Assembly (NCBI RefSeq): GCF_000001735.4
Contig: NC_003075.7
Location: forward strand, 4,341,001 to 4,405,000
DNA length: 64,000 nt
Source: Arabidopsis thaliana
Taxonomy: Eukaryota > Streptophyta > Magnoliopsida > Brassicales > Brassicaceae
Direction: 5' to 3'
Shown here: in pieces, positions 11,159 through 21,877 of the stretch
Position numbering within the stretch: the stretch's first letter is position 1
Layout of the letters: each line of letters opens with the position of its first letter
Made by a program: the position numbers and the translations under genes
Notes under the pieces: model-generated
Databases searched by the model: none
The model's input: only the letters and a program-made list of their open reading frames with translations
Told to the model about the DNA's origin: nothing

Positions 11159-11620
11159 TCAGGTGAAGTAGATGGAGACATAGTCATCCATACTCTCTTG
11201 GGTATAGGCAGGGGCTGAAGTTGAGGCGGGAGGGTTATGCTCGTTCTGTCTGGTCGAGCATGTGGAAGCTCGTCTTTGCCTACTCCTTGGCTCTCTCAGC
11301 TCGAAGATCACTTCCCGAGGCTCAAAAGATGAAGCTCGGGGTGGATCGATCCTTTCAGCTCTCCTTGCAGCTGAGCTCCTTGAACCAATCCTTCTTACTT
11401 CGGGGGTGGGAGATGGTGGCCTTGGCTGATCTGGAAGTCCTTGAGTTGAGCAGCCATACTTCTTCATTGTTCTCATCTTCTTCTTGAAACCCTTCATTGT
11501 TTTGCTGTGAAGGTTCCCAAGCTCTTCAAGCACACTGAGCTTCTTGTGAACTTCAGCTATCTCATCTCCTCCTTGGTCAGCACCTTCTTCATAATGACCT
11601 TGCTCTTGTTCGCTGGTCCC
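11159..11620 (-). pseudogene. Athila ORF1-type protein, C-terminal part (element E)
   Basis: This is the 3' part of the ORF1 that starts at 40663, separated from it by element F. It ends in TGA at 11159-11161 after DSMDDYVSIYFT-like residues (here ESMDDYVSIYFT). It has a charged segment (EQEQGHYEEGADQGGDE), a coiled-coil-like stretch and a basic Arg-rich region (REPRSRQRRASTCSTRQNEH). It matches E' at about 49,540-50,007. A frame change near 11,455 (STQGLPDQ where E' reads AAQL) marks an indel. Confidence 0.75.
11616..11620. repeat. Left target-site duplication of element F (GTCCC)
   Basis: GTCCC precedes the LTR start TGTTGATACC; GTCCT at 39242-39246 follows the LTR end CATCCACA. One base differs. 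Joining the two flanks restores ORF1 collinearity with E'. Confidence 0.75.
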
Positions 11621-12174
11621 TGTTGATACCGAATCCCGCAAACTGGATCTCTTAAGTATTTCGAAGGCCCATCAGTTTTCAAGCCCAAGAAGGACCATGT
11701 TGCACAAAGGAGGTGGTCAAATCTTGACATTAATTTGTAGTTTAATTCATGGATTAATGACTATGGTCAAAGGAATAAACTTGTCATTCAAGTTTATGAA
11801 TTGATTGTGGAAGTTATTTTGTGAATTAATTCTATAATTAATAGCCAAATAATGGCACATTGGAAGAAGGAAAGAGACTATAAAAGAGAGGTGAAGACTC
11901 CAAGAAAAGGGAGCTAGAGAATCTACATTTTCACCACAAATCTTAATATTAAACATTGTTATTTTCTGATAAATACACAAAAGATTATTTCTTCCCTTTT
12001 TATGTAAGATCTTTATACAAGAAATACTATACCATTTTTTATGTACAAATTCTTCGTACATTTCTATATACTCTCTTATACTTTTATTATGCACATTTGT
12101 CTTGTACTTTTGTACTCGAGAGTTTTAGCCCACAAATAATATAAATACTTGAGTGTGTAAATCCGACATCCACA
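11621..12174 (+). repeat. Element F, 5' LTR
   Basis: It starts TGTTGATACCGAATCCCG and ends CGACATCCACA. It aligns end to end with 38689-39241; several transitions are visible already in the first 30 bases, so the pair is not young. A TATAAAAG box-like word occurs at about 11,879. Confidence 0.9.
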
Positions 12175-12195
12175 TTTTGGCACCGTCTATGGGGA
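12175..12195 (+). other. Element F primer-binding-site region
   Basis: TTTTGGCACCGTCTATGGGG directly follows the LTR. It resembles the TGGCGCCGT-type site used by Athila and Tat elements, which I associate with tRNA-Asp; it has at least one mismatch. Confidence 0.6.
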
Positions 12196-12860
12196 CCTGA
12201 AGTTCTCAAGCGTTTCAGAAGTTTCAAGACATGAACAAGCCATCATTGCCGATCAAACCATTACCGACGCCCTTAAGATGCTAGCTGACTTCGTAACTAC
12301 CATCTAGGGATGTTCGATGACTTCGTAACTACCATCTAGGGATGTTCGACGCCCAGGTAACATTTACTAAAAACTAAATCTTGTTTCTACTCGTGAGGAT
12401 TACTTAGTTCTCCAAATCCTAGTTCTCGCATAACTCTCTTAGCCAACGAGACACCAATAGCTGAAGACCAGGAAAAAATTGGAGCTCAATCCCAGCAGGA
12501 GATCCCTAGTAAGCTCGATCAAGGAGTCATCCGAGATGAGTAAGAGCTCGAGCGAGGTGGAGGCGACCATATCCCTTTGACACATAAAGCGGACTATGAG
12601 AGAGTCCACCATGAGCTAAAAGAATTAAATCAAAACTCCACCAAACCACCAGTTCGGCTAAAAACATCGATATGAGAATCACTTAGAGGCATTCAACATA
12701 TAGAGCACGAAGTTGTTGCAGCAAAGGAAGGAGATTCACTTTTGGATATTTCCAAAAACCTCGGCAACGACAAATTTGACGATGCATATCTATCTACCTC
12801 TTTGGAAGACATTTTCCCACTGATTTTTGGATACCATCATAACATTCAACATATGCTCAT
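12196..12860 (+). pseudogene. Element F gag remnant
   Basis: Short coding-like stretches remain, such as YERVHHELKELNQNSTKPPV near 12,595-12,655 and EHEVVAAKEGDSLLDISKNL near 12,700-12,760, suggesting a gag N-terminus. Stops and frameshifts are frequent. A 33-bp direct duplication (GACTTCGTAACTACCATCTA...) lies at about 12,283-12,350. Confidence 0.4.
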
Positions 12861-13700
12861 GATGCCCCAAGAGTCAGCTTTCCAAGGAGCTGGACTTTTC
12901 CTTAAACGGAATTGTCTATGAAGAGTTATAATCAGATCTCTGCAAGAGTCACAACATCTCCGAACTCTTAAAACGCAGATACAAGCCGCTACATGGCGAA
13001 GTGGTTTCCCGATGACTCTCAACGAACCTCGTGACGATTAACATATCAGCGCGTTGCCCCAAGAGTCAGTTTTTCAAGGAGCCCAACCTTGCTTTGGAAA
13101 GAATTGCCCGTCAAGAGTTATCGTTAAAGCTCTAGAACAGGTACAACAAGTACGAAATCGTAAAGTGCAGATTCAAACCACTTTATGATGAGGTGATTTT
13201 CCAAAGATATACAAAGAACCTCGGGGCGTAAAACCTATCCAGGCGTTGCCCTGATAGTCAGTTTTCCAAAGAGACCGAGTTTGTTTTAAATGGAGTTATC
13301 TGCCGAGAGTTATCATCAAATCTTTGCAATAGATGCAGTTTGTATGAAATTCCCGAAACGCAGATCCGCCTCTGTCAATCAAGCTAACGTTTAGAAGAGT
13401 TTCACGGTGAATCAGATGAAACCTCGTGAAGGCTAACCTACCACCGCGTTGCCCCAAGAGTCAACTTCTTAACTAGCACGACTTTGCATCAAACGAAGTT
13501 GTCTGTTGAGAATTATCGTCAAAGCTTTGCACCATATGCAATCCGTACGAAATTTGAAAAACACAGGTCCACGCTTTTCAAACAAGCCCACTTCGGGAAG
13601 GGTTTCCCGGCGAACTACATGGAACCACAAGACTATTTACATATCAGCGGAAAGCCCCAAGACTTATCTTTCCAACGAAACCAAGCTTGCATCTGTTAAT
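12861..13700 (+). repeat. Degenerate tandem repeats, units of about 190-205 bp
   Basis: The phrase GCGTTGCCCCAAGAGTCAG and variants recurs near 12,862, 13,052, 13,242, 13,447 and 13,650, each followed by related sequence (TTTCCAAGGAGC, then GAGTTATC.TCAAATCT, then CGCAGAT). Copies are strongly diverged. They lie inside F, just before the 97-bp array. Confidence 0.65.
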
Positions 13701-13737
13701 AAGTCTGCGTTGAATTTCTTGTTATGTACTTGTAGTC

Positions 13738-15082
13738 GCTTCATTTTGGTGAAATCTAATTGATGAGTTTGCTCTTCACAAGACTAGATTTCACCCCTCA
13801 AGAGTTTTTTGGGTTCCACCTCTTGGAAAAATATATTCATTTCGGTGAAATCTAAATGATGAGTTCGCTCTTCACAAGACTAGATTTCATCCCTCAAGGA
13901 TTTTTCCGAGTTTCACCTCTTCGAAAAATATATTCATTTCGGTGAAATCTAAGTGATGAGTTCGCTCTTCACAAGACTAGATTTCATCCCTCACGGATTT
14001 TTCCAAGTTCCACCTCTTGGAAAAATATATTCATTTTGGTGAAATCTAAGTGATGAGTTCGCTCTTCACAAGACTAGATTTCACCCCTCAAGAGTTTTTT
14101 GGGTTCCACCTCTTGGAAAAATATATTCATTTTGGTGAAATCTAAGTGATGAGTTCGCTCTTCACAAGACTAGATTTCATCCCTCAAGGATTTTTCCGAG
14201 TTTCACCTCTTGGAAAAATATATTCATTTCGGTGAAATCTAAGTGATGAGTTCGCTCTTCACAAGATTAGATTTCATCCCTCACGGATTTTTCCAAGTTC
14301 CACCTCTTGGAAAAATATATTCATTTTGGTGAAATCTAAGTGATGAGTTCGCTCTTCACAAGACTAGATTTCGTCCCTCAAGGATTTTTCCAAGTTCCAC
14401 CTCTTGGAAAATATATTCATTTCGGTGAAATCTAAGTGATCAGTTCGCTCTTTACAAGACTAGATTTCATCCCTCAAGGAATTTTCTAAGTTCCACCTCT
14501 TGGAAAAATATATTCATTTCGGTGAAATCTAAGTGATTAGTTCGCTCCTCACAAGACTAGATTTCATCCCTCAAGGATTTTTCCGAATTCCATCTCTTGG
14601 AATAATATATTCATTTCGGTGAAATTTAAGTGTTGAGTTCGCTCTTCACAAAACTAGATTTCATCCCTCAAGGATTTTTCCGAGTTCCATCTCTTGGAAA
14701 AATATATTCATTTCGGTGAAATTTAAGTGTTGAGTTCGCTCTTCACAAAACTAGATTTCATCCCTCAAGGATTTTTCCGAGTTTCACCTCTTGGAAAAAT
14801 ATATTCATTTCGGTGAAATCTAAGTGATGAGTTCGCTCTTCACAAGACTAGATTTCATCCCTCACGGATTTTTCCAAGTTCCACCTCTTGGAAAATATAT
14901 TCATTTCGGTGAAATCTAAGCGATGAGTTCGCCCTTCACAAGACTAGATTTCATCACTCAAGGATTTTTCCAAGTTCCACCTCTTGGAAAAATGTATTCA
15001 TTTCGGTGAAATCTAAGTGTTGAGTTCGCTCTTCACAAGACTAGATTTCATTCTCAAGGATTTTTCCAAGTTGCACCTCTTG
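13738..15082 (+). repeat. 97-bp tandem array, left block (about 14 copies)
   Basis: Units contain GGTGAAATCTAAGTGATGAG, TTCGCTCTTCACAAGACTAG and CACCTCTTGGAAAAATATAT. The phrase GAGTTCGCTC recurs near 13,861, 13,958, 14,055 and onward at about 97-bp spacing. Ninety-seven is not a multiple of three, so the array does not encode a repeated protein. G inserted in it at 15,088, and the array continues at 34,383. Confidence 0.9.
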
Positions 15083-15087
15083 GTAAA
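15083..15087. repeat. Left target-site duplication of element G (GTAAA)
   Basis: GTAAA precedes LTR start TGTTGGAGC; ATAAA at 34378-34382 follows the right LTR. One mismatch. Confidence 0.65.
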
Positions 15088-15604
15088 TGTTGGAGCTGGA
15101 TTCCCCTCCAAGAATCCTTCTGCGAAAATACCAAGCCAGCCCACAAAAGCCCACCAAGCCCACCAAGTAGAGGACCTACGCAGCTGACGTGCCCACATAC
15201 GCGAATGGGTACTTGGGCCAGATAAGCCCAGTCACCTGATGAAGGGAGATAAGCGAATAATGACCTAGGAACTGATGACGAGATATTCGCGGAGCGGACC
15301 TGATATCTCGGAACTGACCTCCCGAATATCCAGGAGGATCTCCGCAGAGCCCGGACGGAGTTACCACGTGCGTAGACCTATATAAGGGAGCAAGGACGAC
15401 TTGGAAGAGACATTCAATCTAGCTTACATTCACACACACACTTTTACACTTGTAATCTCTTTTCACATTGTAAAAGCTTTGTCATAATTAATACAAAAGT
15501 CCATTCGTTCTTAGCAATATAACTCTCCAGGTTTCAGTGAAGATCTAGCCGTCCTTTCTCATAATCTTAAATACAAATCTCTAGTGTGGATTTCAGAACC
15601 CACA
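15088..15604 (+). repeat. Element G, 5' LTR (517 bp)
   Basis: It starts TGTTGGAGCTGGATTCCC and ends TTTCAGAACCCACA. A TATATAAGGG promoter-like word lies near 15,380. The right LTR, once H and I are removed, has exactly the same length. Confidence 0.92.
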
Positions 15605-15625
15605 TTTCACGCCGTCTGTGGGGAC
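15605..15625 (+). other. Element G primer-binding-site region
   Basis: TTTCACGCCGTCTGTGGGGAC directly follows the LTR; it resembles the (TGG)CGCCGT...GGGGA site seen in Tat and Athila elements, with mismatches at its start. Confidence 0.6.
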
Positions 15626-17651
15626 GAAAACAGATCATTTCAACACCTAAACTAACACATCAATTGTGACCAACGATCATGGATCCCAATTCATCCAATT
15701 CATCGGGATCTGGTTTACCAGTTCAGATCCCAAACGATGACGTTACGGACGGGCACCTCCCAACGGATCTCCCTCCCGGAGCCCAGGTTGATGTTGTCCA
15801 TAATACTGACATGGAGAACATCTCCTAAAACTTGAATTCTTCTGGATCTGACCAAATCACTCCCCCTCCGCAAACAAGGGGCGGAGAACGAAACGTCACG
15901 ATACAGCCTCCAAACGGAGATAACCCGGCCAACCCGTCTAATCAGGTCCCTCCGCGACCTGCCAGCGAATTGGCCGAGCTCCACGCAATGATCATGAACT
16001 TGATCAACTTAACCAAAAACCAAGAAATTGCGCATCGCAACCTCGCCGCAATTGTGGGTCAGCAGAGACGCGACTCCACTCGCATGGTACATGAGGTAGA
16101 GCGCGATACCGCGGGTAAGGAGGTTCCCCCCCCCTCGCGAAACTAGGATTCCTGCCCAGGTCCCCATAGATCTGACAGGTACCGTCTCCCTTGCCGATCC
16201 TACTCCGAGAACTCGTCTGGATTTCGCTTCGATAGACGTCTCACATCCTATCAACCGGTAGGTCGCCTTTTTACAGGCACCTGCGAATGCTCTCGTCAAA
16301 AACCTGGCAACAGGAAACGAAACAAGCACAACGCCTGCCTTCCCAAGGCTACCGGTCCCAACTTTACTATCGATGGGCTGTTCGCCCCCTAGGTACACGT
16401 GGACGAGAAACCAAACAACCGCATCCAGTTCCCGCATTCCCGGGAGCTCAACGCAACAACAGACCTCTATCGCTAATCCGCCATCCGTTTCCCGGATACC
16501 AGGAAGCGACCTCCTTAACAGTCCAACCGATCCCCAAGCACCGGTCGATCCGCATAACGTCGTGGATATGGAAACATTCCGCAATTACGCAGCTCAAACA
16601 AATGCGAACATGGCTCAAATGCATTCGCGAATGCACCTAGCAGTGAGTGATGCTCCCGACATAGATCGCGTGATCGAAGATACCATGCGCACCCTGTTCA
16701 CGAATAGGATCGCTCGTTTTTGCCTCCGAGACGTCGGGAGACTCCGTTTCCCGGAGTACGACGGAACGAGCGACCCAAAGGCTCATCTGAGATCCTTCCG
16801 TTTCGCTATAACATGAGCGTACCTGACAGACGAAGAAAATGAAGCAGGTCATTGCCGTTTCTTCGTAGAAAACCTCGTAGGTCACGCCCTCGAATGGTTT
16901 GCTAGCCTCGAAGGGAACTCCATTGATACCTTCGACCAGCTCGCCACCGCTTTCTTAAAACAGTATTCGGTACTTATCGAACACAGGACGTCTGAAGCCG
17001 ACCTCTGGAGTCTCACTCAACTTCAGAACGAATCCCTGCGATCTTACGTCAAAAAATTCAAAGCAATCAAATCGAAAATTGCGAACCTAAACAAAGAGGT
17101 AGCCATAGCAGCCCTTCGTAACGGTCTGTGCACTACAACAAATATCCACATTCTTATCACGAGAGAAACGCTATAAAATGTCATTAATAGCGTTTTCATA
17201 AACGCTGTCTTATGCCCCTGTTATGGTAAACCCTCCATATACGATAGCATTTTTTCCGTATGCTATGATATAGTATTCTACCATAGCATTAGTAAAATGC
17301 TTTCATTTATCGACTATAATAGCGATATATATAGGCTATGATCTATAATGTTTTTGATGCTGTAATATTCAGTGTCATGACTCTAATTTTATGCGGTTGT
17401 TTGAATCTATTTGCATTTGGTGGAACCTGTTTAGTTTTCAAAATATCCAATACATATATAATAATAAACATCCAAAAAGTATACACCATTTCATAAACCA
17501 AAAATCAATTCATACTTAACACAAGTCTCAATCCAACACTTAAACTAATATGCTAACTTCTATATACTACTTTTGCCAATGAAGTTATTGATGAGATCAT
17601 GCAAATTCCTTACTTCGTTTTTTAGATATTGGACTCCGTTCTTCAAGTAAG

Positions 17652-18201
17652 TTAGCTCAGCTTCATAGGTTGTTGTAGTCTCTTCCTTTCTCTTAGGTTT
17701 TCGAAAAAATTGCTACCTTTTCTCTTAGGTTTTCCCCAAAGACTGTTGTCTTCATCTATCTCACTGTCCTCAACGACGAGATTCATTATATCTTCTGTTA
17801 GAACATGAAATAAAACAAGTAAGATTTCGGCTTCTTGAACACAAACTTATTAAGTCACATTATTAGTAAACAAATCTTTTTACTCACCTGAAAACTCAAT
17901 CTGCGAATGAGACATAACTTTAGCCTGAGAAGAGACTAATTCCATTTCCTTTCTACCTTTACTTTCTCCAAGAAACGCAAACTCAAGACCATCACTTGTA
18001 TCCATCATCGGTGACTCATAGACACAACTCGAACACCATTGACTTAGATCAGGAACTTCTGAGAATTCTGAAAACAAAAATGACAAACGACATAAGTGAA
18101 ATCAATCCAGCTAATCTAGCTAACCACTAACAATCCACAAAATGATGTTTTTGAAACCAAACCAATAAAGCAAGTCTGATGCTACCTTGACTATCACCCA
18201 T
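17652..18201 (-). CDS. Small three-exon gene carried by CACTA element J, unidentified
   Basis: Exons 18186-18201, 17888-18067 and 17652-17794 have canonical donors (CAAG/GTAGC, TCAG/GTGAGT) and acceptors (TTTTCAG/AA, CTAACAG/AA). Together they are 339 bases, 113 codons including TAA at 17652-17654. The product starts MGDSQEFSEVPDLSQWCSSC and is acidic and Ser-rich, with a basic patch (WGKPKRKG) near the end. Just downstream a duplicated GAAAACCTAAGAGAAA word (period about 33) shifts the frame. The alternative frame reads ETTTTYEAELTYLKNGVQYL and a coiled-coil-like tail, so the ancestral protein may have been longer. I do not recognise the family. It may be a captured host gene or a remnant of a CACTA accessory protein. 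A leader-like pyrimidine/purine-rich region follows upstream to about 19,040. Confidence 0.55.
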
Positions 18202-19293
18202 CTCTCAATTCTCTATATTCGAAAGTCAAGTCTTTTTCTCTGTCTCCTTGGTCTTAACCAAAACTCAGTCTCCTAGTAGCTTAATTGAAGCTAAGTATAT
18301 TGTCAATATTGAAGCAAGAAAGAATATGTATAGAGGAAAAGAAACTTAGGAAGGAATCTTGATACTCACATAAAGCCATAATCTTCAAGTATTACCTGAA
18401 ACAAGTTAACCAAGTAAGCACCAAACAACATAAAAAACAAAACGAAATCCTTTTTATGCTACATATGCTAACAAAGAGACCTTGCTTAATGACCTAAGAT
18501 ACTACAATATCCACGGCTGAATGCAATGTCGAACCATACACACAACATAATTCAACATGAGGAAGAACACTTAAGATGTTATAGATAAAGTATTTGTAAT
18601 TAGATTTATGAATCATAGTGATTTGAGATAGACCACAACCTTGGAGAAGAGAGAAACGAACCCAGAGAAAGAGATGTTGAGTCGTTTCTTGGTTTTTGTC
18701 TCACAGTCAATTCGTCGAACATCTTGTGTGCACAAAAACACTTCAAAAACGTTACCCTTTTGAGCTGCAGATTCAAAGAAAGAGGAGAGACAAAACCAAC
18801 AGAGGAGAGACACAACCAACAAACAAGGATTAGAAGCTATAGATTCAAAGGGAAAAGAGAGACAAATCAACAAACCTTTTCCAACTAAAGCAATCTCTAA
18901 CTGAAACGTGAGAGGATGAGTGAAAGAAGAGAGAAAGGAGGAGAGAAAGGTGAAGAACAATGTAGAATTTTGGATGTGTGAAGTGGAATTAGAGATGGAC
19001 AAAAGAAGAAATTTAGGGTTTGAAGGAATCAATTTGGGGGATTTTTTTTTCTTAAGATGTGTTTAGCGTTTTGTCGCTTAATATTTTTAGATCTGAGACA
19101 TAAGGCGCTTAAGTGAATTTTTTCGCATAAGTATTGGCGGAATAGATGATTTTAGCTTCCCGCTTAGTGATTTTCTATCATAGCGTTTATCAAACGCTAT
19201 TACAAAATAATCAAAATAAAAATTTAGTTTTCATAGCAGTAACGAAAAATGAGCTATCCTCTTGTGCTATTAATGTGGATATTTGTTGTAGTG
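18202..19293 (-). other. Leader and subterminal region of CACTA element J
   Basis: No further coding exon is supported. Reverse-strand sequence near 18,895-19,030 (CCAAATTGATTCCTTCAAAC and TTCTTTTGTCCATCTC) looks like a plant 5' leader, possibly with introns in it. Subterminal AACGCTA-type words near the right end may be transposase binding sites. Confidence 0.4.
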
Positions 19294-20149
19294 GTGGTTC
19301 TCCTCTAGGTTTCGTGAGGAACTCACTGTTAGATAACCGGTCTCTTTAGACAATGCCCTTCACAAAGCTCTCCACTTCGCCAAAGCCGAAGAGGAGCTCG
19401 CTGTGCTGGCCTTACGATTCAAAGAATCTAAAACGCAAAACGCTCCCCTTGCAATTAAAAAACCCTTCAAAAAGGAAAACTAAACGCAGGGGCAGCATAC
19501 CTTATTCGCAATAGAAGAGGCAGCTGAGGACGAGAGTCCAGAAACTTGACCTCGGAAAATATTGCAAGTACCACAAAAAAAGAGGACATTCCACCGAGGA
19601 GTGTCGCGCCGTTAAAAAGTTAATCGCAGCTGGGGGTAAAACTAAAAAAGGTTCAAACCCCAAAGTTGAAACCCCTCCTCCCGACGAACAGGAGGAGGAG
19701 CAAACTCCCAAGCAAAAGAAACAGGAACGAACACCGGAGGGAAGTGACTCTCCCCCACCTGCTAGGAGAGAACGCATAGACCTAGTCTTTGCAAAACTCG
19801 ATCTAGGTGGCAGGACAGGAAGGTCAGTCACCACACCTCCCCCCGCCCCGCATAAGAAAAACATGAGGTTTCCATTACGCCTCTCGAAATTCTGCAGAAG
19901 CGCAACTGAGCACCTCTCCCCGAAACGCATCGATTTCATCATTGGAGGGTCTCAGCTCTGCAACGACTCAATCAATTCGATCAAAACTCATCAGAGGAAA
20001 GCAGATTCTTACACAAAAGGCAAGAGCCCGATGATGGGACCTGACCACCAGATCACATTCTGGGAAAGCGAAACCACCGACCTCGATAAACCTTACGATG
20101 ACGCTCTCGTTATTCGAATCGATGTAGGCAACTATGAACTTTCCGTATA

Positions 20150-20599
20150 ATGATCAAGACGGGAAGCTCAGTTGACGTACTCTTTTACGAGGCCTTCAAA
20201 AAAATGGGGCACCTCGATTCCGAGCTGCAAGGCAGAAAAACGCCACTTACCGGGTTTGCTGGAGATACGACATTTTCTCTAGGAACCATCCAGCTCCCAA
20301 CCGTCGCACGAGGAGTGAGGCGACTCACGAGTTTCCTCGTAGTCGATAAGAAAGCTCCTTTCAACGCAATACTGGGAAGACCATGGCTACACGCCATGAA
20401 AGCCGTCCCATCAACCTACCACCAATGCGTTAAATTCCCCTCGGACAAGGGGATAGCAGTCGTATACGACAGCCAACGTAGCTCCCGAAAGTGCTATATG
20501 GGCAGCTACGAGCTTATCAAAAAAGTTGACCCCGTAGTACTAATGATAGAAGACAAACTCACGAAAATGAAAATAGTCAGATCCTCTGACCCTTCTTAG
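20150..20599 (+). pseudogene. Element G aspartic protease
   Basis: The region reads TGSSVDVLFYEAFKKMG and later FNAILGRPWLHAMKAVPS, the usual retropepsin core and flap-distal motif of plant Gypsy elements. The catalytic Asp expected in the DTGSS motif is replaced by Lys (AAG at about 20,156-20,158), so even this domain would be inactive. A one-base loss just upstream separates it from gag. Confidence 0.85.
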
Positions 20600-20617
20600 A
20601 GCAGACCTCGAAAACCG

Positions 20618-21877
20618 TTGATAACACAGGTCTACATAGACGAATCAGATCCCAAACGATGCTTTGGGATAGGTCAAGACCTCGACCCAGCGATACGAGA
20701 GGATCTCATAACCTTTCTCAAAGAAAATAAAGACAGCTTCGCCTGGTCAAGTGCGAACTTCCGAGGAATAAGCCTACTGTTATAAAGTAATGCCCTTTGG
20801 TTTAAAAAACGCTGGAGCTACTTACCAAAGATTGGTGAACAGAATGTTCGCCGACCAGCTAGGTAAAACGATAGAGGTCTATATCGACGACATGCTGGTC
20901 AAGTCAGCTCGCGAAAAAGAACACGTCCAGCAATTAAGAGAATGCTTCAAAATCCTAAACAAATTTGAAATGAAGCTAAACCCCGAGAAATGCTCTTTCA
21001 GAGTTCCCTAAGGAGAATTCCTCGGATACCTAGTAACTGAAAGAGGCATCAAGGCCAATCCTAAGCAGATTGCAGCCTTCATCGACATGCCATCGCCAAA
21101 AACGGCACGGGAGGTCCAACGTCTAACCGGCCGTATCGCCGCCCTCAACAGGTTCATATCCAGGTGTACCGATAAATGCGTCCCTTTCTATCAGCTCCTC
21201 CGAAAGGATAAAAAGTTTGATTGGAATGAGGACTGCGAGCAAGCCATCAAACAATTGAAAGCGTACCTGTCCGAACCACCCATACTCGCAAAACCCGAAG
21301 AAGGAGAACCGTTGTACCTGTACACGGCAGTCTCCCGAACCGCGATAAGCGGCGTCCTGGTGAGAGAAGATCACGAAGGACAGAAACCGATCTATTACGT
21401 TAGTAAAACGTTGATAGACGCTGAAACCCGTTATCCAGCAATGGAAAAACTGGCACTGGCCTAGTCATGTCAGCTCGAAAACTGAGACCATATTTTCAAT
21501 CACATCCCATCGTAGTGATGACGTCTCAACCAATCAGAACCATTATGCACAGTCCAACTCAATCAGGTCGAGTTGCAAAATGGGCTATAGAACTAAGTGA
21601 GTACGATATAGAATATCGCACCAGCACCAGCTTGAAAGCACAGGTCCTAGCCGACTTTGTAATCGAGCTCCCGTTAGCGGACCTGGATGGAACCAACTCC
21701 AATAAGAAATGGCTCCTCCACGTCGATGGCTCCTCCAACCAACAGGGATCCGGAGTAGGAATACAACTCACCTCCCCCACCGGGGAAGTCAGCGAACAAT
21801 CGTTCCAACTCGGATTATACGCATCAAACAACGAGTCTGAGTACGAAGCCCTCATTGCTGGCATTAAGATAGCTTAA
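20618..21877 (+). pseudogene. Element G reverse transcriptase and both RNase H domains
   Basis: Linker residues DESDPKRCFGIGQDLDPAIR start near 20,640. After SFAWSSANFRGIS (about 20,740) the sequence jumps to YCYKVMPFGLKNAGATYQRL (about 20,780). The first half of the RT, including the first catalytic Asp motif, is therefore deleted. YIDDMLVKS (about 20,880) keeps the second catalytic pair. A stop follows RVP near 21,010, then GEFLGYLV, EVQRLTGRIAALNRF and the RNase H (EPLYLYTAVS, YYVSKTLIDAETRYP). A TAG near 21,462 interrupts it. The Tat-type second RNase H (WLLHVDGSSNQQGSGVGI, SNNESEYEALIAGI) runs to 21,877 and is truncated. Confidence 0.92.

Larger units (their letters stand above)
17131..19293. 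mobile_element. Element J: non-autonomous CACTA transposon
   Basis: Both ends read CACTACAACAAATATCCACA inward (22-bp perfect terminal inverted repeat), with a 3-bp duplication GTG on each side (17128-17130 and 19294-19296). These are diagnostic of CACTA (En/Spm) elements. Subterminal regions carry several copies of AGCGTTT/AACGCTA-like words (17,185-17,350 and 19,060-19,210). There is no recognisable CACTA transposase in its 2,163 bp, so it is non-autonomous. It carries a small reverse-strand gene. Confidence 0.93.
15679..20149 (+). pseudogene. Element G gag, interrupted by CACTA element J
   Basis: ATG 15679 (MDPNSSNSSGSGLPVQ) starts gag. An in-frame TAA lies at 15826-15828, a frame change between about 16,147 and 16,370, and a TGA at 16814-16816. 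The retrotransposon gag core is clear at about 16,600-17,125 (DTMRTLFTNRIARF, LRFPEYDGTSDPKAHLRSF, AGHCRFFVENLVGHALEWF, FLKQYS, LRSYVKKFK). J splits it at 17130/19297, and the frame is continuous across J when one GTG is removed. A zinc-knuckle-like segment (YCKYHKKRGHSTEECRAVK) is near 19,555-19,615. One missing base near 20,147 throws the end out of frame with protease. Confidence 0.88.

Noticed and set aside
13738..15082. CRISPR-like regular array
   Set aside because: The 97-bp units are contiguous tandem repeats without unique spacers, in a plant retrotransposon.
16009..16584. Reverse open frame in the gag region of G
   Set aside because: Antisense to gag; no recognisable domain.
18613..19032. 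Reverse hydrophobic open frame in CACTA element J
   Set aside because: Looks like CT-rich leader and intron DNA upstream of the small gene; no domain, no good start context.
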